This document shows positions 1 to 7,597 of a stretch of DNA of 64,000 nt, in pieces. The DNA lies in assembly GCF_000255555.1 (NCBI RefSeq), contig NZ_AGRW01000049.1, positions 1 through 64,000 of the forward strand. The letters are read 5' to 3'. The stretch is from Treponema saccharophilum DSM 2985 (GTDB lineage Bacteria; Spirochaetota; Spirochaetia; Treponematales; Treponemataceae). The position numbers were made by a program, and so were the translations under genes. The notes beneath the pieces are model-generated. The model was not told where the DNA came from, made no database searches, and saw nothing but the letters and a program-made list of their open reading frames with translations. Each line of letters starts with the position of its first letter. Within the stretch, counting starts at the first letter, position 1.

Positions 1-696
1 TGCGACACTTTCTGCGGGGGCAATCTCCGCTTTCTCGGGCGCGATTTTCCCGTCGTTTTCCGCGGTCTCTTCGGAAGCGGGAACTGGCTCGTCGAGCTTC
101 TCGTCCGCGGCGTTTTCTGCAGGAACATTCTCAAGCTTCTCGGGCGCGATTTTCCCGTCGTTTTCCGCGGTCTCTTCGGAAGCGGGAACTGGCTCGGAGA
201 GATTCTCGTCCGCGGCGCTTTCTGCGGGGACGTCCTCCAATTTTTCGGGCGCGGATTTTTCCTCGGCGGAGGGCGGATTCGTCTCCGGCGATTCGTCGGT
301 TTTTGGGGAGGACGCGGCGTCGGAGAGGACGGCGGAACCAGACGATTCCTCGTCCAGCGTTCCTATCCGCTTGGTGAGCTTCACGATAACATTCGAATTC
401 TTCGCGATTCCGAGCGCAGCGGCGGCTTCGGGAGCCAAAAGGATGGCGACGCCCTCGCTCGGGTCTATCGTCCCGAGAACGAGGATGTCAATCGTTTTCC
501 CGTTGGCGGTATTCGAGACGGAAAGGCTGTCGCCGGGAAGGTAGCCGACTGTCCGCGCAAAAAGGCCGGACGGAAGAACGCCCGGCTCGGCAACGGTCGC
601 CCTTCCGTCGAGCGAGGGACGGGCGGCGGCATATACGGTCGTCACGAACAGGAAATTGAATACGGCACAGAACAACTTCTTCATTTTTTCATTCAT
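1..696 (-). CDS. RlpA-like (double-psi beta-barrel type) secreted protein, C-terminus off the left edge
   Basis: The gene starts at ATG 696 behind a GGGAG and runs off the window, so only the first 232 codons are visible. Residues 1-24 form a Lys-rich, hydrophobic signal peptide. Residues about 25-110 contain LPGDSLSVSNTANGKTIDIL followed by a Ser/Glu-rich turn and an APEAAAALGI segment, which matches the spacing of the RlpA/DPBB fold (LP-G-V-V-N-GK, then a helix ending AA-LG). From about residue 115 the protein is a Pro/Ala/Glu-rich linker made of near-identical 35-residue repeats. An envelope protein related to septal RlpA proteins is an inference; the catalytic end, or any SPOR domain, is not in the window. 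It lies 12 nt after the stop of the gene at 709-1224, so the two are probably co-transcribed. An internal ATG at 684 is a weaker start choice. Confidence 0.6.
   Translation of the reverse strand, partial: MNEKMKKLFCAVFNFLFVTTVYAAARPSLDGRATVAEPGVLPSGLFARTVGYLPGDSLSVSNTANGKTIDILVLGTIDPSEGVAILLAPEAAAALGIAKNSNVIVKLTKRIGTLDEESSGSAVLSDAASSPKTDESPETNPPSAEEKSAPEKLEDVPAESAADENLSEPVPASEETAENDGKIAPEKLENVPAENAADEKLDEPVPASEETAENDGKIAPEKAEIAPAESVA
32..196 (-). repeat. 105-bp-period tandem repeat inside the RlpA-like coding sequence
   Basis: Bases 32-91 and 137-196 are identical over 60 bp, an offset of 105 bp (35 codons). A third, diverged copy continues leftwards and rightwards (for example around 205-260). 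The unit encodes an acidic Pro/Glu/Ala linker (P-V-P-A-S-E-E-T-A-E-N-D-G-K-I-A-P-E-K). Because the period is a multiple of three, copy-number change would lengthen or shorten the linker in frame. Confidence 0.85.
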
Positions 697-708
697 CTCC
701 CATTCTCC

Positions 709-1224
709 CTATTCGAGCGAGGAACTGACCTTCTTCGCGACCATCGAGGCGAACTTTGCTATCCCCTGCTCGTTGTCGTTCGACGACGTGACTTTTCCGG
801 GCACGGATTCCCCGCCCAGCGACTCAAGCCCCGTAACGACGTCGTAGATTTTCCATTCCACCTTGTCGATGTTTCCGAGCATGGGAACGTCGGGAGCGGC
901 CGATTTCGATTTCTTGAAGAACAGCTCCACGCGGACGAGGACATCCATCCCGCCGTCGTTGTTCTCTATCAGAGCCGCCTTAAGCGCCTTCCTGTTCTTC
1001 TCGTCGTCGTCGGAGGCGATACATATCGGTGAATTGGAGACAATCCGCCCGGCATCGAAAAAGTAATCTATCATCGACTGCTCGAAAAACTCTGATGTCG
1101 CCCACACCTTCTCCTGCCCGGGATTGTTCTGAACTATCTGCACGGAAACGGAACTTGCCTTCGCGAAGGCCGCCGAAAGGGAAAACGCCATAAAAACCAC
1201 ACAAGCAATGATTGTCTTTTTCAT
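709..1224 (-). CDS. Secreted protein of unknown function (171 aa)
   Basis: ATG 1224 is preceded by CCGGAGAATT, a good ribosome-binding site. The first 22 residues (MKKTIIACVVFMAFSLSAAF then AKA) are a classical signal peptide with no lipobox cysteine. The mature part is a mixed alpha/beta domain with a 'MDVLVRVELFF' strand and 'VEWKIYDVVTG', reminiscent of small spirochaetal periplasmic proteins that sense or bind something, but I recognise no family. The downstream RlpA-like gene starts 13 nt later on the same strand, suggesting a shared envelope role. Confidence 0.8.
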   Translation of the reverse strand: MKKTIIACVVFMAFSLSAAFAKASSVSVQIVQNNPGQEKVWATSEFFEQSMIDYFFDAGRIVSNSPICIASDDDEKNRKALKAALIENNDGGMDVLVRVELFFKKSKSAAPDVPMLGNIDKVEWKIYDVVTGLESLGGESVPGKVTSSNDNEQGIAKFASMVAKKVSSSLE

Positions 1225-1235
1225 AATTCTCCGGA

Positions 1236-1278
1236 TTCCCCGAGGGGAAAAGCGGGACCCGCAGCCTCCGGCCGGAGG
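1236..1278 (-). promoter_or_regulatory. Three consecutive small palindromes in the 5' leader of the 709-1224 gene
   Basis: Upstream of ATG 1224 lie TTCCCC-GA-GGGGAA (1236-1249), GCGGG-A-CCCGC (1252-1262) and the perfect 14-bp palindrome CCTCCGGCCGGAGG (1265-1278). They could fold as a chain of short hairpins in the leader RNA or be DNA-binding sites. No clear -10/-35 pair was found beside them. The rest of the 172-nt spacer (1225-1396) shows nothing else. Confidence 0.4.
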
Positions 1279-1396
1279 TTCCGCAAAAGATACACTTTGT
1301 CCCTTAGAGTATCGGAATCTGAAATGAAAAATTGAGGAGCGGGAAAAAGAGGAAACGCCCGGAACAGTCGCGGGCTTGTAAATTTTTTGTAAAGCC

Positions 1397-1693
1397 CTAT
1401 TTCCGCGTGATGATGATGTTCGAATTCTCGTCGGCGCGTATGGTCCAGCGCTGCTGCTCGAACGTCAGCCCGTGCTCGTATCCCGACGGGCACACGGAAA
1501 TTCCCTTCTGCGTCGCGACAATTTCCGCCAGCGACTCCTTGTGGAAATACGAAATGCTGTCGGCGGAATACTCAATCCGGATGAACGTCCCGCGGCAGAA
1601 AAACGACTCGATAAGTTTTTGCGCCCCCGGAAAGACATCGGGGAACGCGGGCAATGCGGAGAAAGCGAGAGCGAAAGCAAGAATCCTTTTCAT
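1397..1693 (-). CDS. Small secreted protein of unknown function (98 aa)
   Basis: ATG 1693 follows AAGGAGG with a 6-nt spacer, an excellent ribosome-binding site. Residues 1-17 are a signal peptide (MKRILAFALAFSALPAF). The remainder is a compact beta-rich domain that ends in 'RWTIRADENSNIIITRK'. A single cysteine pair (C33, C68) could form a disulphide in the periplasm. No family is recognised. It stands alone between the tyrS terminator and the secreted-protein pair to its left. Confidence 0.75.
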   Translation of the reverse strand: MKRILAFALAFSALPAFPDVFPGAQKLIESFFCRGTFIRIEYSADSISYFHKESLAEIVATQKGISVCPSGYEHGLTFEQQRWTIRADENSNIIITRK

Positions 1694-1796
1694 AAAAAAC
1701 CTCCTTACCTTTATCGCCGCGTCTTTCCTTAAAAATAAGGTTCACCGTGAAATTTCCGGGATTCATTATTTTGAGGTGCCGCCTTTTTTTGGCGCG

Positions 1797-1825
1797 AAAA
1801 AAAAAGCGGGAGCAGCAGCCCCCGC
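1797..1825 (-). terminator. Rho-independent terminator of the clpC-tyrS operon
   Basis: Read on the minus strand, GCGGG (1825-1821) pairs with CCCGC (1810-1806) across a GCTGCTGCT-rich loop and is followed by nine T residues (1805-1797). It begins 27 nt after the tyrS stop codon. Confidence 0.85.
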
Positions 1826-1851
1826 CTCAAAGCAAAACTCAAAAAAGCGCG

Positions 1852-3096
1852 CTATTTGAGCACGACGCGGCAGAACTTCTTCTTTCCCGCGCGGAGGACG
1901 AATTCCCCGTCGGAATCGAGGTCGGCGGAAGTCACGCGCGCGTTCGCGTCGGCAATCTTCGTGCCGTTGAGCGACGCGCCGCCGCCCTGGACGAGCCGCC
2001 TCGCCTCTCCGTTGGAGGCGCACAGCCCCGCCGACACGAAGAGCGAGAGCACGCCCACGCCAGCCTCGACATCGGCGCGGGGAAATTCGACCGTCGGCAT
2101 CTGCGTCTTGTCGCCCTCGCCGGAGAACGCCGCCTTCGCGCCCGCCCTCGCACCGTCGGCCTTCTCCTCGCCGTGGATAATCTTCGTCACCTCGTAGGCG
2201 AGCCGCTCCTTTGCGGCGTTGATGTCGCCCGCGCAAATCTCGTCGATTTCGGAAATCTCAAGGAACGTGAAGAGGCGGAAGAATTTCGCCACGTCCGGAT
2301 CGGCGACGTTCCGCCAGTACTGGAAGAAGTCATAGACGCTCGTGAGCGACTCGTCGAGGAACACCGCGCCCTTCTCGCTCTTTCCCATCTTCTTTCCGTC
2401 GGCGCGCATGATGAGCGGGAACGTCAGCCCGAACGCCTGGTGGGCCGCGTTCAGCTCCTCCGTGCCGCCGAGCTTCCTTCTGATGAGGTCGACGCCCGCG
2501 GTGATGTTTCCCCACTGGTCGTCGCCGCCAATCTGGAGGCAGACGCCGTGCTTCTGGTGGAGCATGTAGAAGTCGTACGCCTGGAGGAGCTGGTAGTTGA
2601 ATTCGATGAACGAAAGCCCCCGCTCAAGGCGCTGCTTGTACGCCTCGAACGTGAGCATCTTGTTCACGGAGAAGCACGAGCCGATGTCGCGCAAAAAGTC
2701 GATGTAGTTCAGACCTGCGAGCCATTCCTTGTTGTTCTCCGCCAGCGCCGTCTCGCCGTCGAAGCCGATGAATTTGTCGAGCTGCGCCTTTATCTTCTCC
2801 ACGTTCGAGTCTATCTGCTCGTAGGAAATCATCTTCCTCATCTCGGTCTTGCCCGACGGGTCGCCGATTCTCGCGGTTCCGCCGCCGATGAGCGCGATTC
2901 CGTGGTGCCCGAATTTGCGGAGCCACCTGAGCGCGAAGAACGGAACCATGTGCCCGATGTGGAGCGACGGTCCCGTGGGGTCGCAGCCGACGTAGAACGT
3001 CACCGGCTCCCTGTCCATTTTGTCGGAAAGCGCCTTCTCGTCGGTGCACTGCGCGAAGAACCCGCGCTCCTTCAATGTTTCCAATGCCTTGTTCAT
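1852..3096 (-). CDS. tyrS: Tyrosyl-tRNA synthetase
   Basis: Class I aminoacyl-tRNA synthetase that charges tRNA-Tyr in the cytoplasm. The catalytic domain carries the HIGH signature (LHIGHMVPF, about residue 45) and a KMSKS-type loop written KMGKS (about residue 230); the last 65 residues are an S4-like RNA-binding domain (LVQGGGASLNGTKI). The total of 414 aa is normal for the TyrS1 type. I chose ATG 3096 rather than the upstream in-frame TTG 3111, because the TTG overlaps the GGAGA ribosome-binding site that sits 8 nt before the ATG. It follows clpC by 42 nt and is the last gene before a strong terminator. Confidence 0.97.
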   Translation of the reverse strand: MNKALETLKERGFFAQCTDEKALSDKMDREPVTFYVGCDPTGPSLHIGHMVPFFALRWLRKFGHHGIALIGGGTARIGDPSGKTEMRKMISYEQIDSNVEKIKAQLDKFIGFDGETALAENNKEWLAGLNYIDFLRDIGSCFSVNKMLTFEAYKQRLERGLSFIEFNYQLLQAYDFYMLHQKHGVCLQIGGDDQWGNITAGVDLIRRKLGGTEELNAAHQAFGLTFPLIMRADGKKMGKSEKGAVFLDESLTSVYDFFQYWRNVADPDVAKFFRLFTFLEISEIDEICAGDINAAKERLAYEVTKIIHGEEKADGARAGAKAAFSGEGDKTQMPTVEFPRADVEAGVGVLSLFVSAGLCASNGEARRLVQGGGASLNGTKIADANARVTSADLDSDGEFVLRAGKKKFCRVVLK

Positions 3097-3138
3097 TTTT
3101 ATTTTCTCCAATCTTTGTAGATTTCTTTTTTATGTGCG

Positions 3139-5619
3139 TCAGCCGACGACGATTCCGCCGTCCTCGCCGAGTGCGACGCGGACATTCCCGTCGGCGGGAA
3201 CCGCATTGCTGAGAATCAGCGTCGCGAGCCTGTCCTCAATCTCGCTCTGCACGATTCTCCTCATCGGGCGCGCGCCGAGCTCCGGGTTGTAGCCCCTGTC
3301 GAGGAGGAACGAGCGCGCCTCAGGCGACACGTCAAGCGAAATCGACTTCTCCGCCACGCGCTCCTCAAGCTCGGAAAGCTGGATGTCGAGGATGCGAGAG
3401 ACCTGCTCCCTCGTCAGCGGGTCGAAGACGACGACGTCGTCGATTCTGTTGAGAAGCTCCGGACGCATAATCTTCTTGAGCTCCTCCATCGCGTTCGCCT
3501 TCATCTCGTCGTGCGAGAGCGTCCCGCCCGGCAGCGCCGCGAAGCCGAGCTTCCGTTCCGCGGAAATCTCGCGGGCGCCGGCGTTGCTCGTCATTATGAT
3601 GACGGTGTTCCTGAAATTGACGGTGTGCCCGAGGTTGTCGGTAAGCTCGCCCTCCTCGAGAATCTGCAGCATCAGGTTGAATATGTCCTCGTGCGCCTTC
3701 TCGATTTCGTCGAAAAGGACAATCGAATACGGTTTCTGCCGCACGCGGTTTGTCAGCACGCCGCCCTCGTCGTAGCCGATGTAGCCGGGAGCCGCACCGA
3801 TAAGGCGCGACGACGTGTGCTTGTCCATGAATTCGCTCATGTCGATTCGTATCAGGGCGTCGTCAGAGCCGAACAGGAATTTCGCGAGCGATTTCGCCAG
3901 CTGCGTCTTCCCCACGCCGGTCGGCCCGAGGAAGATGAACGAGCCGATAGGGCGGTTCGGGCTTGAGACGCCAGAGCGGCTCCTCCTCACGGTTCCGGAA
4001 AGGAGGCGCACCGCCTCGTCCTGCCCGACGACCATGCGGTGAATCTCGTCCTCCATCGAAAGGAGCCGCTTCGACTCGTTGGAGTCGAGCTGCTCGAGAG
4101 GGATTCCCGTCATGTCGGAGACGATACGCTCGATGTCGGAGACGGTCACGACCCGCTTCTCGTTCGCAGCCGCGCCCTTTATGCGGGCGGAAACGGCGTC
4201 GAGCTTCTCGCGGAGGGCGTTCACCTTGTCGCGGGCGACCGCAGCCTCCTCGAAATTCTGCGACTTCACGAGCCGTTCCTTCTCATCGGAAAGGGAATCA
4301 ATCTGCGCCTCTATCTCGAGAAGCTCCGTGTTCTTCTGCCCCTCGGCGATTTTCTTCGCGCTCCCCGCCTCGTCCATCACGTCTATCGCCTTGTCAGGAA
4401 GCTGCCTGTCGTGGATGTAGCGGACGGAAAGGCTGACGATTTTCTCGATGACGCCGTCGCCGTAGACGACATTGTGGAATTCCTCGTAGCGCCCCTTGAG
4501 CCCGTTAACGATTGCGACGGCATCGGAGAACGAAGGCTCGTCGACGCTCACCGTCTGGAACCGTCTTTCGAGCGCCGAATCCTTCTCGATGTATTTCCGG
4601 TATTCCTTGAGCGTCGTCGCCCCGATTACCTGAATCTCCCCGCGTGAAAGCGACGGCTTGAGGATGTTGCTCGCGTCCATCGCGCCCGAGCTATCCCCCG
4701 CGCCTATCATCATGTGAATCTCGTCGATGAACAGTATTATGTCCTTCGACTCGACAACCTCGGAAATCATGCGCTTCATGCGCTCCTCGAAGTCACCGCG
4801 GTAATGCGTCCCCGCAACCATCGCCGTAAGGTCGAGCGAGAGAACGCGCTTGCCGAGCAGCCCGAACGGAACGTCGCCGGACGCGACCTTGCACGCGAGC
4901 CCCTCCGCGACGGCAGTTTTCCCGACGCCCGGCTCGCCGAGCAAGATGGGGTTGTTCTTCGTCCTGCGGCTGAGAATCTGCACGACGCGCGCGATTTCCT
5001 TGGAGCGCCCTATTACGGGGTCGATTTTCCCCGCCTTCGCGAGCGCGGTCAAATCGCGCGTGTATTTTTCGAGGAACGCCCCCGATTTCTGCTTTCCCGA
5101 TTTCTTAGCGCCAGCATATTCCGGCTCGCGGTTCTCCTCCGAATTCTCCTCCTCGCCCTCGCCGAGAAAGTTCCGCGCCTCCTGAACCTGCCGGGCGGCC
5201 TGCCTGAGCGAGTCGAGCGTGATTCCCGCGTGGTCGAAGAATTTCGACATCATGCTGCCCTCCTCAAGGCTCGATCCGATGAGGATGTGCTCCGTTCCGA
5301 CGTAGTTGTTCTTCATCGAGCGCGACTCGATGAACGACGCGTCGATGACGGAGCGGAGGCGGTGCGACGGCTGGAGAACGCCCAGCCCCTTCGATGTCGG
5401 GACGCCGCTTCCCGAGACGAACTGCTCGAGCATAAGCTGGAGCGAAAGAACGTTCACGCCCAAATTCTGGAGCATCTCGTATCCGTATCCCTCCGCATTC
5501 TTCAAAAACGCGAGGAGAACGTGCTCGGGGTTCAGCTCATACGCCCCGCTCTGCCGCCCCTCGTTCTGCGCGAGGACAAGTATATGGTTCACCAGATTCG
5601 ACAATTCTATTTTTTTCAT
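3139..5619 (-). CDS. clpC: ClpC-type AAA+ unfoldase
   Basis: Hsp100 ATPase that unfolds substrates for the ClpP peptidase. Visible parts are two N-terminal Clp repeats (about 1-150), an acidic linker, AAA-1 with Walker A GEPGVGKT (228-235), a middle region with a UVR motif (about 433-480), and AAA-2 with Walker A GPTGVGKT (565-572). An LGF tripeptide after 'AERK' in AAA-2 corresponds to the ClpP-docking loop. The UVR/M-domain and 826-aa length mark it as ClpC rather than ClpA. ATG 5619 has GGAG 6 nt upstream. It follows the McsB-like gene by 17 nt, reproducing the mcsA-mcsB-clpC order of Bacillota. No clpP is present in the window. Confidence 0.95.
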   Translation of the reverse strand: MKKIELSNLVNHILVLAQNEGRQSGAYELNPEHVLLAFLKNAEGYGYEMLQNLGVNVLSLQLMLEQFVSGSGVPTSKGLGVLQPSHRLRSVIDASFIESRSMKNNYVGTEHILIGSSLEEGSMMSKFFDHAGITLDSLRQAARQVQEARNFLGEGEEENSEENREPEYAGAKKSGKQKSGAFLEKYTRDLTALAKAGKIDPVIGRSKEIARVVQILSRRTKNNPILLGEPGVGKTAVAEGLACKVASGDVPFGLLGKRVLSLDLTAMVAGTHYRGDFEERMKRMISEVVESKDIILFIDEIHMMIGAGDSSGAMDASNILKPSLSRGEIQVIGATTLKEYRKYIEKDSALERRFQTVSVDEPSFSDAVAIVNGLKGRYEEFHNVVYGDGVIEKIVSLSVRYIHDRQLPDKAIDVMDEAGSAKKIAEGQKNTELLEIEAQIDSLSDEKERLVKSQNFEEAAVARDKVNALREKLDAVSARIKGAAANEKRVVTVSDIERIVSDMTGIPLEQLDSNESKRLLSMEDEIHRMVVGQDEAVRLLSGTVRRSRSGVSSPNRPIGSFIFLGPTGVGKTQLAKSLAKFLFGSDDALIRIDMSEFMDKHTSSRLIGAAPGYIGYDEGGVLTNRVRQKPYSIVLFDEIEKAHEDIFNLMLQILEEGELTDNLGHTVNFRNTVIIMTSNAGAREISAERKLGFAALPGGTLSHDEMKANAMEELKKIMRPELLNRIDDVVVFDPLTREQVSRILDIQLSELEERVAEKSISLDVSPEARSFLLDRGYNPELGARPMRRIVQSEIEDRLATLILSNAVPADGNVRVALGEDGGIVVG

Positions 5620-5636
5620 AAAAACTCCGTATTCTT

Positions 5637-6725
5637 TCAGCGGACCGAAAGCCCCGCGAACGTCTCCTGCACGATGAGCGAGCGGATATGGTTTTCGCGG
5701 AGCGTATCGTTCGTGGCGACATCCTGCGGGAACTGGAATTTCCTGCTCTTCATGAGGAACATAAGGTGCCCGCCCTGGATCCTGTAAAGCAGAGCGCGAA
5801 GCTCGCTGTCCGTAACGCCGGAAAGAAGCCCCGCGTTCACGCCGAGTTTGACCGTGGAAACAAGCTCCACCGTCTCCCTGAACGGAAGGAGCAGCGAGAA
5901 TTTCGCACGCGAATATGCCGAATACACCCGGTCGCGGATTTCCGTCCCCCGGGCCGACAAAAGCTCCTTCAGAAGCCGCCGCTCGGTATCGGCAAGGTAT
6001 TTCACCGCGCCGACGAGCGAGGCAAGCTGCTCAATCTCGCTGCCGCCACCGGCCGTCTTCGTGGAAATCTGGTAGAAATTCCCGAGCGAGCTTCCGGCTT
6101 CCGCGCCAAGACCGAAACAGTCGCGCACGGATATCCCCTTCCTGTCAAGCTCGACGAGGATTTTCTTGACGTTCCCGGACATCGTTATCGCGGGAAGATG
6201 GACGCGGCAGGAAACTTTCATGCCGCTTCCGCAATCGGCGACGGACGAAGTCAGATAGCCGCGGTCATAGTTCGCCGCGAACTGTATCGTCTGCTGCAGC
6301 TCGTCGTCGATTCCCTTGCAGAGGGTGAACGCATCGACGCCGGCAAGCCCGGACTTGAAGGCAGCGATGCGGAGGTGGTCGCAGTCGTTTATAACCGCGG
6401 AGATGTAGCCGTCCGTACGGATTATAACGCCGCAGCCCGTCGAGGACGGCACCGACTGCTCCATGACGCCACGCTCGCAGAGGATACGGCGCCCGACATC
6501 GTCGAGATTTGACGTGAATATCGCCTGAAACCGGTCCGGTTCGGACGTGTGGAGGAAGGAATCGAAAACAAGGCTGCGCACGCGGTCATAGTCATCGTCC
6601 TTCATGCAAGAGGGGAACGCGAAGCTCGCCAAATCTCTCGCGAGCCGCACCCGTGTCGAAAGCACGACGTCGGAATCGGGGCCGTCGTCCGTGTACCATG
6701 CGTCGCCGGACGGTGAGTCACTCAT
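5637..6725 (-). CDS. mcsB: McsB-like protein-arginine kinase homologue with degraded active site
   Basis: Homologous over its full 362 aa to McsB, which phosphorylates arginine residues to mark proteins for ClpCP. The N-terminal match GPDSDVVLSTRVRLARDL includes the nucleotide-binding S-x-R-x-R (about 23-27), and the family landmark GYLTS is at 157-161. Against Bacillus McsB, three positions differ. The NEEDH motif is NDCDH (113-117), replacing the catalytic Glu by Cys115. The CPTN-GTG-R signature is SVAD-GSG-K, replacing the reactive Cys by Ser161 and the Arg by Lys170. The C-terminal RDxxRA phospho-arginine pocket is not recognisable. Glu209 may keep the second catalytic acid. I chose ATG 6725 (GGAGG five bases upstream); it overlaps the mcsA stop by 8 nt. 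Homology is clear; kinase activity is doubtful. Confidence 0.85.
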   Translation of the reverse strand: MSDSPSGDAWYTDDGPDSDVVLSTRVRLARDLASFAFPSCMKDDDYDRVRSLVFDSFLHTSEPDRFQAIFTSNLDDVGRRILCERGVMEQSVPSSTGCGVIIRTDGYISAVINDCDHLRIAAFKSGLAGVDAFTLCKGIDDELQQTIQFAANYDRGYLTSSVADCGSGMKVSCRVHLPAITMSGNVKKILVELDRKGISVRDCFGLGAEAGSSLGNFYQISTKTAGGGSEIEQLASLVGAVKYLADTERRLLKELLSARGTEIRDRVYSAYSRAKFSLLLPFRETVELVSTVKLGVNAGLLSGVTDSELRALLYRIQGGHLMFLMKSRKFQFPQDVATNDTLRENHIRSLIVQETFAGLSVR

Positions 6726-7275
6726 CATCGCCTCCGTTATCCGCTTCCCCCGCATCCGCGCCGTATACGGGAGTCTTCTCGAGCGCGCGCAGGTAATCGC
6801 GGTAGACGGCGGCCTTCTCGTAATCCTCGTTCCGGAGCGATTCCTCAAGTTTTCCCTGAATCGCGAGCCGTTTCGTTATGACCGAGTTGAAATTCCGTAT
6901 GCGAAGGGGCCGCGAGCCGGTATATGCCGACGTCACCCCGATGTTTTTCAGTATGTCGGAGATTTCCCCGCGGAAAACCTCGTAGCATTCCGGGCAGCCC
7001 GCCTTCCTGCTGCGCTTTATCCTGAAAAGGCTCGTCCCGCAGACGGGGCACAGCTTCTTGCCGTCAGGTGAGCGAGCCTCCTCGCCGTCCTTCGACTTCA
7101 CGCTCAGGAACGCCTCGAACAGGGCAGAGACGCTTTTTCCGAACGACTTCGAGTCTGGCGTGATTCCGTATTGCCGGGCGCACTCAAGGCAGATGTTCAG
7201 TTTCTTCGGCGGAGTGACGTTCGACTGCTCGATGAAGAGCACCGCCTCGTTTTCTTGGCAAATACTGCAAATCAT
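6718..7275 (-). CDS. mcsA: McsA-like zinc-finger/UVR adaptor protein
   Basis: Activator and adaptor of the McsB-ClpC system in Bacillota. The 185-aa length equals that of Bacillus McsA. Two zinc-binding knuckle pairs are seen: CSIC with CLEC (residues 3-6 and about 28-31), and CPVC with CPEC (about 92-112). The C-terminus carries a UVR motif (LEESLRNEDYEKAAVYRDYL) like the one in ClpC. ATG 7275 was chosen because AGGAAG lies 6 nt upstream and the family begins with the first zinc knuckle; the open frame continues upstream without plausible coding sequence. It overlaps the McsB-like gene by 8 nt, so the two are translationally coupled. The CtsR repressor gene that precedes mcsA in Bacillus is absent. 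Confidence 0.9.
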   Translation of the reverse strand: MICSICQENEAVLFIEQSNVTPPKKLNICLECARQYGITPDSKSFGKSVSALFEAFLSVKSKDGEEARSPDGKKLCPVCGTSLFRIKRSRKAGCPECYEVFRGEISDILKNIGVTSAYTGSRPLRIRNFNSVITKRLAIQGKLEESLRNEDYEKAAVYRDYLRALEKTPVYGADAGEADNGGDDE

Positions 7276-7392
7276 TTGTACTTCCTGACAGCAAATATCG
7301 ATTGTTTTCGGCAATGTCCGCAATTCCGGCTGAAAAAAAGCAATGCGGCTCGACGGGAGGCATACGCCCCTCTCGCGGAAAAAGCCTTGTTT

Positions 7393-7547
7393 ATTATAGA
7401 AAGAAATAAACCCGCCCGAAAACAGGTTTCCGCTCCTCGCGGCATCGAAATCCGCAAAAAAAAATCGGCGCCGCACCCGCATGAAATCCGTTCGGAAAAC
7501 GATATTATCGGACAGCTCTATTATAGAGCGGAAATCCCGAATTTCCG
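7393..7547 (-). promoter_or_regulatory. Intergenic control region of the mcsA operon with -10 boxes and inverted repeats
   Basis: The 322-nt spacer 7276-7597 holds no credible gene. On the minus strand there is a consensus TATAAT at 7398-7393 with only a poor -35 (TTTCGG at 17 nt). A second TATAAT lies inside the inverted repeat GCTCTA-TTA-TAGAGC (7515-7529). It abuts another perfect inverted repeat, CGGAAAT-CCCGA-ATTTCCG (7529-7547). The palindromes could be operators, or the end of the upstream lol transcript. A run of nine T on the minus strand (around 7456-7464) follows a GGCGCC core and might act as a weak terminator. Confidence 0.4.
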
Positions 7548-7597
7548 GGCGGAACGACGCCCTTTCGGGAATCGGGCAGGCAGCCTCTTTATAATAA

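Noticed and set aside
7276-7482. N-terminal extension of McsA to give 254 aa
   Set aside because: The extension has no family similarity and contains a candidate -10 box; the ribosome-binding site and zinc knuckle fix the start at 7275.
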